Source of the DNA: Bradysia coprophila
Lineage: Eukaryota; Arthropoda; Insecta; Diptera; Sciaridae
Assembly: GCF_014529535.1 (NCBI RefSeq)
Contig: NW_023503376.1
Span: 310,001-374,000 of the forward strand
Length of the DNA stretch: 64,000 nt
Direction of reading: 5' to 3'
The first letter of the stretch is position 1, and every line of letters begins with the position of its first letter. This document shows, in pieces, positions 11,590 to 23,202 of this stretch. Both the position numbers and the translations under genes were made by a program. The notes beneath the pieces were generated by a model. That model saw nothing but the letters and a program-made list of their open reading frames with translations. It was not told the DNA's origin and searched no databases.

Positions 11590-13689
11590 CACTAGGCTTA
11601 TAGCCGGTCTATTCTTGTTTTTCTCATGGCCCTGTTGAGTGGACGAAATAAGATGCATACAACGTTCTTCTAAAGAAGGACAACTAAAGTTTTACTTTTC
11701 GTCACTGAATTGAGAAATAGTTATTTGTGTAAGTGTACGTCCCACTTAACTCTCCCGGTACTCCGTTTTTGGGCACGATTATGTAGAACCTTTTTTTTTT
11801 GTTGAGGACTGCTGTAAATGCTGTTCTTAGTAAACCACTTCCGTTTTATAAAAATAAAATAAAGATTTCGATGAAATAGGAGCGACAGATTTTCGTTTAA
11901 GTAATTACAGTGATGGTATCATATGATTTCAATAGCTGTTCTTAAAAATGGAAAACTCAAAGCCAAGAAGCATATAAAAACGCAAATGCTTTTTAAGATG
12001 AATTAAATAATTACATTCCTCTGAAGTCGTATTTATTTGGAGTGTAAGGCAAATACGCGTAGTGAATATTTGTTCACGTGGATACCATTGGTTTCATTTC
12101 TCCTGTGTGTCTTACAATTGTCTCTTTGTCTAAACAATTTTTTTTTTAAATAAAAAATTTAAATTAAATTTTTTACGAGCTAGTTGACCCAGGCTTTCAT
12201 GGGATTTTTTTTGGCCACTTAGAGTCTCTTGTTACAATTTTTTTTTTAAATATATATTTATTGGATTCTAGTCTCGCAACCTCAACGGTCACATTACTAA
12301 AAAATAAATTAATTAATTGTCTAAAGTCGTGTAATGATAAATGTCCTTACGCATGCTATAATGCTTTCTTAGCGAATGAGAGGTTTCCAGCTCGAGCCGG
12401 AGGTGAGTGCTGGAATCAAACGCACCATGAGGTACCAAGAGATAGTTTGCAAATTTCGGATCTAGTTCTATTCCGAACCATTTGTTGGACTCAACTACCC
12501 GATGGTCATCGTAAAAGATATATCGGCCAAATCATCTTCAAATCCCGTTGATTCGAAATACCACTTTACATCATGCTGTTCAGTAAAGTAAAACGGAATA
12601 ATTCCACTGTCAGGTGTCAGGTATGTGTCTGGCAAAAATCATAAACTCTTTTCTCATTGCTACACTCGCTCAGTGTTATGTGAATATTGAAAAATACCAA
12701 ACAACAAGCGAAATTGCTGGAATACCATATATGCGGAATGAAAACTAAGTATTGACTTTGCCGAGCGAAAATGTTATCTGTAGTGAAGGAAATTATATTA
12801 AATAATTTCGTTGGATCCAAGAATCCGTTAATAACGTTAAAATTGTAAAGTTTAAAGTTTCACTCTGATTCTTAGCAATTTCGCTGCAAAGTTTACGGCA
12901 TAGTTGTTAAAATGTATTATGTCAAATGTGGGAAATTAACGAATGTATATAGGAGTGGTGGAGGAACGTTTCTTGTTCGTAAATTAACTTTTATTATATG
13001 CGGCGCTAAAGTGTAAATGTGCAGCTATTTTGAAGAAAAATACTATTTCGAGCTGAAATTATTATTGAGTTCATACATTAAGGTAATGTATGAATGATAT
13101 ACCATCTCTCTAACACTTTGGCAAAACCAATTTTCATTTGAATTTCATATTCAACATTCAAACGGGGTATACCTACAAATGAATCTAATACTCGAAGAAA
13201 CGAGTAGGTATTAGTGGCGCTCATTTTTTCTTTAAATACTTACCAGCGACATTACCTTTGAAGAAAATATACTTTTGATGGAATTATTGGTTTTTTTGTT
13301 AAGCCGCAGACAGTTCTTTGACGAATAGTTGCTTTGTCATGGCAAAGAGTGTTGGCACTAGGCTTTTAATTTCACTATTCGTCAATCGTCAAAGGTAAAA
13401 TATTCTGTTGATTTACGAAAGTAGGATGCTGTCTCGGAGTAGTAATTAGTTCTTTGTAGGTTCTTTGTAGGATGCACTACATATTAAATGAAGGAAATTA
13501 AGTTTAATGTGGTAGAATCGTGAACGAATATTATGATGTGTAAAGCGTTGAGATAAATAACACGTCGTTAGATGGTGCAATTGCTGTGTGAATTACAGTG
13601 TGTGATATAAAAGGACTCTTTTTGTGCAAACCAAATTTACCATATTTTCATGAACTTTCTTAGATTTTCCCAAGAAATATTTTTGAGAG
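11590..13689. other. Intergenic DNA
   Basis: No gene recognised. A short segment at about 12352-12410 (gcatgctataatgc to gaggtgagtgctgg) recurs at 61582-61645, marking a dispersed repeat. Confidence 0.4.
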
Positions 13690-13692
13690 AAT

Positions 13693-13854
13693 CATGTCCG
13701 GAGCGTTAGCGGAGGACTTGACGCAGTCTAACTTCCAAAAAAAGAACGAAGAAATTTTTTTGAGACGCGGCATCATGTCCGGAGCGTTAGCGGAGGACTT
13801 GACGCAGTCTAACTTCCAAAAAAAGAACGAAGAAATTTTTTTGAGACGCGGCAA
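13693..13854. repeat. 81-bp tandem duplication
   Basis: Two nearly identical 81-bp units begin with catgtccggagcg at 13693 and 13774. Confidence 0.9.
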
Positions 13855-14460
13855 CTATATATAGGCGAGAATTTAAGTTTCTTTCCTTTGGCCTGTATCA
13901 CCACAAATCCTATTCTATCTTATTCGCGCTTCAAATACGAGCAAAACGAGCTATCACTCGACTATGTAACTTTAAAATTGCCGGAGATACATCGTTTTGA
14001 AATTGGCACTTTTCATAGAAAATACACCAAATTGACTTTTCCCAAACAATCTTTCAACTTACTCTGTATGTTTCTATCTATCTATCGACGGTCGATCTCG
14101 GAAACTAGTCAGCCAATCTCCATGAAATTTTGCAGGAACCTCAGGGTGGGCATAAAAATGAAAATGTGACACGCCATTACCCCAGGAAAAACCAGAATTT
14201 TGTTTTATTGGCCTCGAAGTGGTTTCTGAGTGTGGTTTTCGAGGGTCGGGAACGCGTTTTCGGCTGTAGCTTAGCTGTATTGAAACCTACAGAGTCGTGC
14301 GACCCATCAAATGATTTTGATTTATTCGTAACACGATTCGAACAAAAAAATAATTAGAAAAATCGGGGCAGATTCGTTTGAGCTAGAGTGATTAGAGTGA
14401 CCAAATTTTGAGCTACTCGAGCGTAGGATGAAAGGACTAATATTTTTTTGGGTTATGAGA

Positions 14461-14740
14461 GATAGAGAATTACTTTCTTCGGCAAAGTCTCAGAGTTTTA
14501 CGAGTAGAACAGGGGGCATATGTGAAAAATGTCGAAAGTTGGAAATGGGTGGGTCAATTATGTTTTTAGAGGTATTTCTTGAATGGTGACAGATAGAGAG
14601 TTACTTTCTTCGGCAAAGTCTCAGAGTTTTACGAGTAGAACAGAGGGGCATATGTGAAAAATGTCGAAAGTTGGAAATGGGTGGGTCAATTGGGGTTTTG
14701 AAGATATTTCTTGAATGGTGGCAGATAGAGAATTACTTTC
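14461..14740. repeat. Tandem units of about 131 bp
   Basis: The motif gatagagaattactttc recurs at about 14461, 14592 and 14724. The first two units are complete and the third breaks off into a different array. Confidence 0.85.
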
Positions 14741-14945
14741 GTCAAATTTTCGATTTTCGTCAAATTTTCTGAATTTCGTCAAATTTTCGAATTTCGTCAA
14801 ATTTCGTCAAATTTTCGAATTTCGTCAAATTTTCTAATTTCGTCAAATTTCGTCGAATTTTCGAATTTCGTCAAATTTTCGAATTTCGTCAAATTTCGTC
14901 AAATTTTCTAATTTCGTCAAATTTTCGATTTTCGTAAAATTTTTG
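14740..14945. repeat. Simple array built from tttcgtcaaa
   Basis: Roughly 20 imperfect copies of a 9-12 bp motif (ttcgtcaaattttcgaa variants) directly continue the preceding repeat. Confidence 0.85.
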
Positions 14946-15005
14946 AATTAAAACTGTAAACTGTTATAAAAAGCAGTGTTGACTACACTTCTAAAACGAC
15001 TGATA

Positions 15006-15506
15006 TCCCAACAAAAATCTCTTCGAGAAAAGTGTGACGCAGTCTTTGAAATACAATTTCTAAAATGAATGATATCGCTAGAGTTGACGCTTCCAGCTTC
15101 GTTACGCAAAAATTAAATTTTACACCCAATTAGTTCAAACAAGCTGGCTTAGGTTTTCTCATCATCTGCCAAATAATTTTTACAAAAAACAACCAAAATT
15201 TTACCAAAAAAATCTGCGTCGCATGTGGCAGATAAATTTTCTTGCTGGTCTGTTACTGAACTTTTGCCACTTTGCGACGCAGATTTTTTTCGTAAAATTT
15301 TGGTTGTTTCCAGTCAATTTTTTTTTGGTAAAAATTATTTGGCAGATGATGAGAAAACCTAAGCCAGATTGTTTGAACTAATTGGGTGTAAAATTTAATT
15401 TTTGCGTAACGAAGCTGAAAGCGTCAACTCTAGCGATATCATTCATTTTAGAAATTGTATTTCAAAGACTGCGTCACACTTTTCTCGAAGAGATTTTTGT
15501 TGGGAT
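15006..15506. mobile_element. Foldback element, about 500 bp
   Basis: The left arm (from tgatatcccaacaaaaatct) and the right arm (ending agatttttgttgggat) are inverted copies over more than 200 bp each. The centre is near 15250. A partial relative (gccactttgcgacgcaga) lies at about 16738-17020. Confidence 0.85.
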
Positions 15507-18205
15507 TTGGAAATTCTGGAAAATTCTGGAAAATGTGGGAAAAAGATGGGGAAATGTTTTTTCCAAAAATTGTCTCTCGTGCTTAAAGACTAACTGTGCT
15601 GAGGACAATGTGTTTGTATATTGAAGTAGTGAGGTGCAAACATGTTAACTTGAGTAATTCGCAACGGATTTCTGGAAACATTTATTATCGCTGGAGTAAT
15701 GCAATTCGTTTAAACCATTCCAGGGCTAAGCCACAATAAAATCGTAAAGTAAATGTTGGTCTTATCGCTTAATGTAAAAATTGAGGCGCAGGTCCATCAA
15801 ATTTGCCTGCGTATGAATGTGGTTCTCAGTCACTTTCTCTGATCCTTGTGACACTCAATGTAACCATTTTCGCTTTTGTAATGAACATCCACTTTCAAGA
15901 GCAAACAAAAACGAAAATTGTCAACCATTCTTTGGCGCTTAAACATGAAACTTTGCAGACCATGACCAAGCAGTCAGTGTATACAATTACACTTTGTCAC
16001 ACCGTTTATAGTGTTAATTTTCCGAAATTTCATCTCTTTTTACTGGTCTGTCTGGCTACATGGTGCCATATACGGTGGTTATCAGGTGTATGTCGGGTAA
16101 ACATATATATACTGTTAGCGCTGGTTGACCATCTTGTTCAGTGCGGTGTAAGATAGATGTATCATTAAATTGGATATTAATTGATCTTAATAGCACAGCT
16201 GGTTTAGTTCTTGAATGTCGTGTACAGACACTATACTTTGAATTAAACCAATTTACGTAACTTGTATGGTACAATATGTTACGATTGACAAATGAAAAAT
16301 GATTCTAAAACGAGTTGAGGTCGTCGCACCGTCCTAAGACTTCAAATATCTACGCTGGCTTCTAATGACCCGGCGAATCGAAGGGTCAGGTTCCTTGACT
16401 GACCAAATTTTTCAACAATTGCAGTCACGGTCTTCTTACCATTTTTAAAGGTTGGTGTTTTTAAGTTCAAAAAATTATAGTCAGATGAAAAAGCGATGCA
16501 AGAATGGTCTATTTGCTGCGCCATTAATTATGCATCTCTTTTGTTTTCACTGACCGTTTAGAGAACGTAATTTAATTTTATGAAGAAACAGGGAGAGCTA
16601 TGATTTGAAGGTTCAGCGAGCGATGTTTTACTCCTAATAAATATCAGTCTACTTAAAAGCACTGAAAAGATAGCATATTTCCTGCCTAACTCTTTAATAA
16701 ATGAGACTCGTAGTTCTCGTAGGTTTGTCATTGAGCATCTGCCACTTTGCGACGCAGAATTTTTTTGGTAAATTTTTTGTTGAAAATTTTCCAGTCAAAA
16801 TTCTGTTCCAATTTTTTCTGGAAAAATTGATTGTCGAATGGTTTGGAAAACTAGGTCAGCTAATTTCAATTAGATGGCTGTGAAATTCAATTTTGCGTAA
16901 TGACGCTGACAGCGTCACCTCTAGCGACATCACTTGTTTTAGAAGTTATCACACATAGACTGTAGACTGCGTCCAACTTTGCTCTGAAAGAGCCGGGATA
17001 TCAGTCGTTTTAGAAGCTAAGTCTGAAAGTGGGTTTTGACCCTGCTTGTGGTCCAAAAAGATTTTGGTTAAAAAAAATGGTTGATGAAAAAAATTGTCCA
17101 TATTAACTAACCATATAGCTATAAACACTCTATATATAGGTTCATATAGCTATATACAAACTATATATACAAGCAAAGGAATGGGACATGGTAACATCGC
17201 GCTACGGTTGTTATTTATAAAAGATTAAAGAATGTCAGGGAGGTGAGGGAAAGCAGGAAAAGTAGGAAAATATACAGTTTAGCTTGCTTTCTCGTTAATA
17301 GCTACTGTTGTATAAATCCGATTTACTGATTTAGTTTGGTCTCGTCAATACCTTTCATTTGATGTATCGCCCACCATATTTGAGAGAAAACATCCAGAGA
17401 TATACTTGAAAGATTAGCAAACGATGTGTTGCTCGTTTGCCCACCTGTTTTGCCTGTTTTTCGTGTCGAATATGTCAAGTGACAAGACGAAACAAAATAT
17501 TTAATTTTTAAGAAAAGTGTTTTCCCGTACCTCCCTCAGCAAGAACCGTTGATTATGAGAGAAAATGTTTTTTAATGAAAAATGTTACACCGAGATCCGT
17601 CGAGTTCTTAGTATTTTTTCTCTACACTTTTCTACACAACCGACTCTTATAAAGACATTTTTACTCTGCATCAGAATTTGTAATATTTTATTAGCATCAA
17701 ATTTCTGAAAGAAGTTTTTCCTTGGCAGTTAATTTATTGCCGAATAAATTTTTAAGACTTACTACAGCAAAATTATTTTTTCTCCCTCTAAACTTACAGC
17801 GAATATGATGCACCATTAACTTTTCTATTTAATGCTCCTTCTTGACTTTCATTTTAACGATTTTATCAACATAGTTTTAACATGAAAGCCTGGAAATGGT
17901 AATAAAATTTAGATTAAATCTTATGTGTTTCGAGTTTCGAGGCAAAAATACTGAGCAAACAATTTTGACTCAAAATGTTACAGGAATTTCATTTGTTTTA
18001 AAGGATTATTGATTGTTGTGATGTTGTTGTCGAAAGTTTAGAGTGTTGTGGAAATTAGAAAAAAAACCTTTTAGAATTTAAATCCTAAATCGTGTAGAAG
18101 TGGATGGGGAAAAACGGGTACAAGCCAGCGTGGTAAATTTAAATGTTTGCCTGTTGTTTCCCAAATGGTTTTTTCAATGACATTTTGTAGTTTATCGATG
18201 TAACA
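15507..18205. other. Intergenic DNA with a foldback fragment
   Basis: Apart from the fragment near 16738-17020 and a tatagctatata-rich patch near 17105-17175, nothing specific is recognisable. ORFs here look like chance. Confidence 0.4.
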
Positions 18206-18345
18206 AAGACATTCGACCACTGTTTCGATCTGAGAGAAGGTTTAAATACGTCTTTCACTCTAAGAACACTATACCGATTTGCACACGAACAAGTCTAGTG
18301 AATCATAGTTGAAATGAAGTTTCAACTCATCACCAAATTTGCTAA
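18206..18345. repeat. Dispersed repeat, also at 33585-33800
   Basis: Shared strings include agtttaaatacgtctttc-like and gaatcatag-like segments in the same order. The 33.6-kb copy carries an extra insert in the middle. Confidence 0.7.
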
Positions 18346-18575
18346 CTCGTGGCCAGTCAGTGGTATCGATGTGCTTTAATAGTTATTTATTTACCAAGGG
18401 GAGAAAAAAGGAAATTCCAACAAGTGCGAAGTTTCCAGGCAGAGCGAATCGAGTCCGCAATTCGGTTGTGTTGGAATTTCCTATCTTCTTCCCAAGTGAT
18501 AACATAATTTTTCTAAATTTTGTTTTTCTTAAGGCCGAAAATGGCTGGTTGCAACCCTAGGGATTAAATAGTTAT

Positions 18576-18850
18576 TTACAAAACAAGTGTTGAAAAGATA
18601 AAAAGTAGAGTTTTCGTGTGATTTGTTGCTAAGCCGAGGTGAATAGTCACACAAAAACGAGACACTTTATTTTTATCCCGAGTTATGTAATGGATTTTAC
18701 ATGATGAAGGCATAGAAGTGCTTGAAACACGAAAAGTATGGTTTTCAACATATAGCATGTAAAAGCCATTACATGAAAATCGGCTTCGCCTCGGATTAGT
18801 AGAATAGACACAAAAACTCTACTTTTCATCGTTTTATCCCTTTTTATGTA
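18576..18850. repeat. Degenerate foldback, related to 51710-51910
   Basis: Inverted segments such as gtaatggattttacatg and catgtaaaagccattac flank a core (gaaacacgaaaagtatgg) that recurs near 51820. Confidence 0.6.
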
Positions 18851-19435
18851 AAAGACGAAACAAAACAACAATTTTCTCATCTGAACTGTCATCAGAGGAG
18901 CGTCAACAAAACGCCACCTTTTCACATTCGAGTGGAGAAAATAAGGTTTTTCACGCCGCACGGATGAAAAACATTATAAAAGCAGAGAAATTCTAGTTAC
19001 AAAATCTGTTAGTTCATTCGTTTAACCATTTTTGCAGTGGAAAACAGTGCTCGTTAGATGCTTTCCAAATGAGAAGGAAGTGTTAAGTAATCATAACATT
19101 CAGACCATACTTACACATCCTAACTTATAATATGAAAATTCTCGTACAATCGATTTTCAGTTTGTATAATCGATTCCCAATCGAATCATCGGCTTTGGCT
19201 GCAACAAAAATTCAAACAGTGTTATCAGTCCTTATATACTCCTTAATGCTTGCTGAATGCATGCATCCGAATGCTTACAAACATTAAGCAATCGTCGAAG
19301 GAATCACTGTGATTTATAGGAGGATAGCTTTACCGTAAGTGTTTGTAGAATGCATATCAACCGATAATTCGAGCGAATTTTTGAAATATCGAAAAAATAA
19401 TCTCGATTTGACTACTTGCAATAGATCAATGCTTT

Positions 19436-20440
19436 ACTCGGCCAATAAAAGCTTTTTATAAAATGTAAGGCAATGTACTCTCGTATCTTTTTGCAAGATG
19501 TAAGACAAGGAGCTTTCGTTCACTTTTACAAGGAGCCTTTAGGTTCCTTTGTAAGAGATGTAAGACAAGGAGATTATGTTCCCTTTTACAAAATGTAACA
19601 CTAGGAGCCTTTAAGTTTCCTTTTACAAGATGTAAGACAAGGAGCTTTCGTTCACTTTTACTAGGTTTAATACAAGGAGCTTTTAAGTTCCATTGTACGA
19701 GATGTAAGACAAGGAGCTTTTAAGTTCCCTTGTACGAGATGTAAGACAAGGAGCTTTTAAGTTCCCTTGTACGAGATGTAAGACAAGGAGCTTTTAAGTT
19801 CACTTTTACATTATGTAAAACAATGAGCTTTCGTTCACTTTTACTAGGTTTAACACAAAGAGCTTTTAAGTTCCCTTGTACGAGATGTAAAATAAGGAGC
19901 TTTTAAGTTACCTTGTACGAGATGTAAGACAAGGAGCTTTTGTTCACTTTTACTAGGTTTAATACAATGAGCTTTTAAGTTCCCTTGTACGAGATGTAAG
20001 ACAAGGAGCTTTTAAGTTCCATTGTACGATATGTAAGACAAGGAGCTTTTAAGTTCACTTTTACAAGTTGTAAGACAATAAGCTTTTAAGTTACCTTTTA
20101 CTAAATGTAAGACAAGGAGTTTTTAAGTTCACTTTTACAAGATGTAAGACAAGGAGCTTTTAAGTTCACTTTTACAAGATGTAAGACAAGGAGCTTTTAA
20201 GCTCACTTTTACAAGATGTAAGACAATGAGCTTTTAAGTTCACTTTTACAATATGTAACACAAGGAGCTTTTAAGTTTCCTTTTACGAGATGTAGGACAA
20301 GGAGCGTATGTTTCCTTTTACAATATGTAAAACAAGGAACTTTCGTTCCCATCCACAATATGTAAGACAAGGAGCTTTTAAGCTCACTTTTACAAGATGT
20401 AAGACAATGAGCTTATAAGTTCCCTTTTACAATATGTACG
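19436..20440 (+). repeat. 37-bp tandem array, about 27 units
   Basis: The consensus contains gatgtaagacaaggagct followed by tttaagttcactttt. Spacing is close to 37 bp. Units diverge by substitutions such as ttcgttcac in place of taagttcac, with variant types interspersed. Confidence 0.9.
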
Positions 20441-21545
20441 ACGCTCTAGTAATAATGACAATAAGACAATTGAATATTTGCAAACAAGGGCGAATAGCAA
20501 CGGCCAAAATATCTTTCCATTTTGAAAATAACATCACCGAAGACGAACGCTAAATATAGTAAAGATTTTTCAATTATAGTTTCTTCCGGCACTATGAAAA
20601 ACTATAACAAACTAGAAATGGAAGTGTTTACTTTCAGTCACGCAAAGCTCCAAATTTAATTTTCACCACACAAAAAGGAAAATACCAAAACTTTTTGTTA
20701 CATCACCATCATGCACTTGTACCGGTTCATACTGAATTTATACTTAATTTTTCGTCTTCTTTCACGTATTATTGTTATAAATTTACTTTCCACATTCATT
20801 GTACGCTTTCAGTTAACAACACTCAACCAAAACTCTAACGATCTATGCAAATTTTCCTCCTTCTTTTTTTGCTCGAGAAAATTCAAATATTTTCTATCTA
20901 TCTGCAAGCAGAAATGAGTAAATCCATCATAAAAGAATATTAAAAAGCTTTTGATAAACTGTAGAAAACTTATACTTTGTACTTGAGAAAATTCGTTTTT
21001 TTTTTCATGCACTTGGAAGTCATATGCAATAATATGTGTGGTTGTTGGGTATAAAGAGATCGTTGTGTTTTACAATGAAGAATTTATATTCCATAGTTTA
21101 TGGCGCGGCTGGGGCTGCTATGCATGATGCCCCATCCTTATATACATTCAAAAGTAAATTCAAGCCATGAAATAAAATTATAATTTTGCATAAATTTCAA
21201 CTGCTAGTTTCGGGTAAATTTATGGAAACTTTTCGGTGGGTATACCCCGCGATTAAGATAAAATTGTCCAGTCATTAAGAAAACTTTTATCATTAAAATG
21301 TGCTTAATATTTGTTTTAAAATACAGCCATCCACCACATTATGCTTCATTTTTACCGATTATGGTGGCGATTACTCATAGTAGATACTATAAATTCAATG
21401 AACAATTTCCATGAAGATAACATTGTTGCACCTTTATTGCTCAACAAAGAATGTTGCTGAATTGATGATTGTTATGAGCTATAAGAATTGAGTAAAATAA
21501 GAAAATCTTCTTCAACGTTGAACACTCTTATCGCTTGATATTAGT
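20441..21545. other. Intergenic DNA
   Basis: AT-rich, with no supported gene or repeat family. Confidence 0.4.
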
Positions 21546-22310
21546 ATGATTCGGGTAGATGCAGTGTACCTGAGAAGACGATACAAGAGAGTGAAAACCA
21601 ACAGTACAATCTTCAGCACGTTGAGCCAGTTATTGACCTACGACTTAGACTTAATTGTACGGAATGTTGACATCGATAAAGAGATAAAGGTGCTGAGTTC
21701 GGTCTTAAGGCGAGCCAAGGCCGTAGCCAGACTTCAAAATCCGAGTGCGCTGGGGGGGGCGCAAGGTCCAAAAAAAATATTTTGTATGGGAAAAATTTAA
21801 AAAAAAATGAAAAAATGACTTTTCTAGGAGAGGCGCCGCCCCCCCCTGCGCCCCATCTAGATACGGCACTGAGGCGAGCGAAAAAAAAGCCAAGTACTTC
21901 ATTGTCTGATGATACACCGACGGTGGTGAACGGAAATTCCTTCGAGATTTTCGATAGCTTAGTGTCAGCTGTAACAGTAGTTGCTACAGTCTTCAAAAGC
22001 TTTTTCGGTCAAACACACTCAAGCGCAACCTTAAGTGGTGATCGTACACATATCGATAGCACGATCAGTTGTAGCATATGGATCGGGTGCACTTGGTGCA
22101 AGGATAAAACTAGATGGAGAGATGATTTTGCTAGCAGGAAAAGTGGTAGACAATCGGCCAAGAAGATTCAATAATAACCTGTGTCACCTTTACGACGACG
22201 TAGTCGAGTTTATCAAAAACTAAGACGCCTCCGTCATGTGAGAGAACAGAACGAGGAACGTGTGCGCCTCGAACAAATTCAAATCCCGATGGTCACTGCA
22301 AAGCGAGATG
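21546..22310 (+). pseudogene. Degenerate ORF of unknown origin split by a MITE
   Basis: A reading frame runs from 21546 to the MITE at 21716, and the same frame resumes after it. If the 8-bp duplication is collapsed the frame continues from VLRRA into KKKPSTSLSDD. Further downstream, coding-looking stretches sit in different frames, such as SPLRRRSRVYQKLRRL around 22190-22235, which suggests old indels. I recognise no domain. Either a decayed gene or a decayed element ORF would fit. Confidence 0.35.
21716..21871. mobile_element. 156-bp hAT-type MITE with 8-bp target duplication
   Basis: The perfect duplication aggcgagc lies at 21708-21715 and 21872-21879. The ends CAAGGCCGTAGCCAGA and (inverted) CAGTGCCGTATCTAGA match at 12 of 16 positions. 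The element contains a G-run and a C-run that could pair. Confidence 0.85.
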
Positions 22311-22668
22311 GAAGGATGTAGCTCAGTCGGATTTGAAAGCGGAATAGCTGCGATTTACGATCGAAGGAGAACAAAACCAATGAAAGGTTGTAGGTGATTC
22401 GAGAACTGAGATCCAGAAGACTTTCATTGCTTTGAATAAAGTGAAGCCTGCCTGAAACAGTAATCCTCAACTATCCTCCATTCCATAGTCAGTAAGGATT
22501 AAATAAAATAAACTTAACATGAAGTGTAAAATACTTGAACACACTGAATTTCAGGGAGATTTACTGTAGCTACACACAGTGACTCGAATGGGACCGAGTC
22601 CACATTTTTCTTCTACTGTCAAGTGTGACAGTTGAACAAAAGAAAAATTTGAATTCGGTCGCTATGTG

Positions 22669-22830
22669 CAATGAAAGTGTAAAACAGGTATGGTCTATTG
22701 TCCGCCCGGAGGACACAAAAATTTGATTTTAGTACTTAAACGCACTCATTTTCATATTATTTTGACATAAAATGCGAGTGCGTTTAAGACGAATTCGCCG
22801 ATCGACCATACCTGTTCTAGACTTTCATTG
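22669..22830. mobile_element. Palindromic MITE, about 160 bp
   Basis: Inverted ends are caatgaaagtgtaaaacagg and the inverse of cctgttctagactttcattg. The arms continue through the ggtatggtc/gaccatacc pairing. Confidence 0.75.
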
Positions 22831-23108
22831 GCTATGGGTAGCTAGAGTTACAGTGTAATGCACTGAGTGTTACAAACATATAAAAATAGATTCGGAACCG
22901 CTGAACCCGTTGCTTCCAAGATCTGGGTTGAAAATCGTACGAACTCAAATTTCTTGGAAAAATTTGACGTAATGTCGAGGCAAATAAGGTATTCGAATTT
23001 GGCAATTGTTTCTCCGCAAGATTGTCTACATACTCCGTTCCTTGCATTGGCTCTTTCAGACCTAGAAGAATGCTTTACTCAAAACCCAAGCGCTTCTTCA
23101 AACTCAAT

Positions 23109-23114
23109 TTTATT
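23109..23114 (-). promoter_or_regulatory. Poly(A) signal AATAAA of the chitin deacetylase gene
   Basis: AATAAA on the minus strand lies about 90 nt past the stop codon at 23203. Confidence 0.6.
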
Positions 23115-23202
23115 AAAAACATAACAACAGTCATATCAATCAGCACTTTAAACGGCCTCAGCAACTACAGCAGCGTCCCATTCTAACTATCTAATTGTAC
23201 AG

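Noticed and set aside
15803..16156. 117-aa plus-strand ORF
   Set aside because: No family resemblance, no splice or start context that stands out, and the surrounding DNA is repeat-rich.
21613..21996. 127-aa minus-strand ORF
   Set aside because: It reads through the MITE and its G/C runs; the Gly- and Phe-rich product is an artefact.
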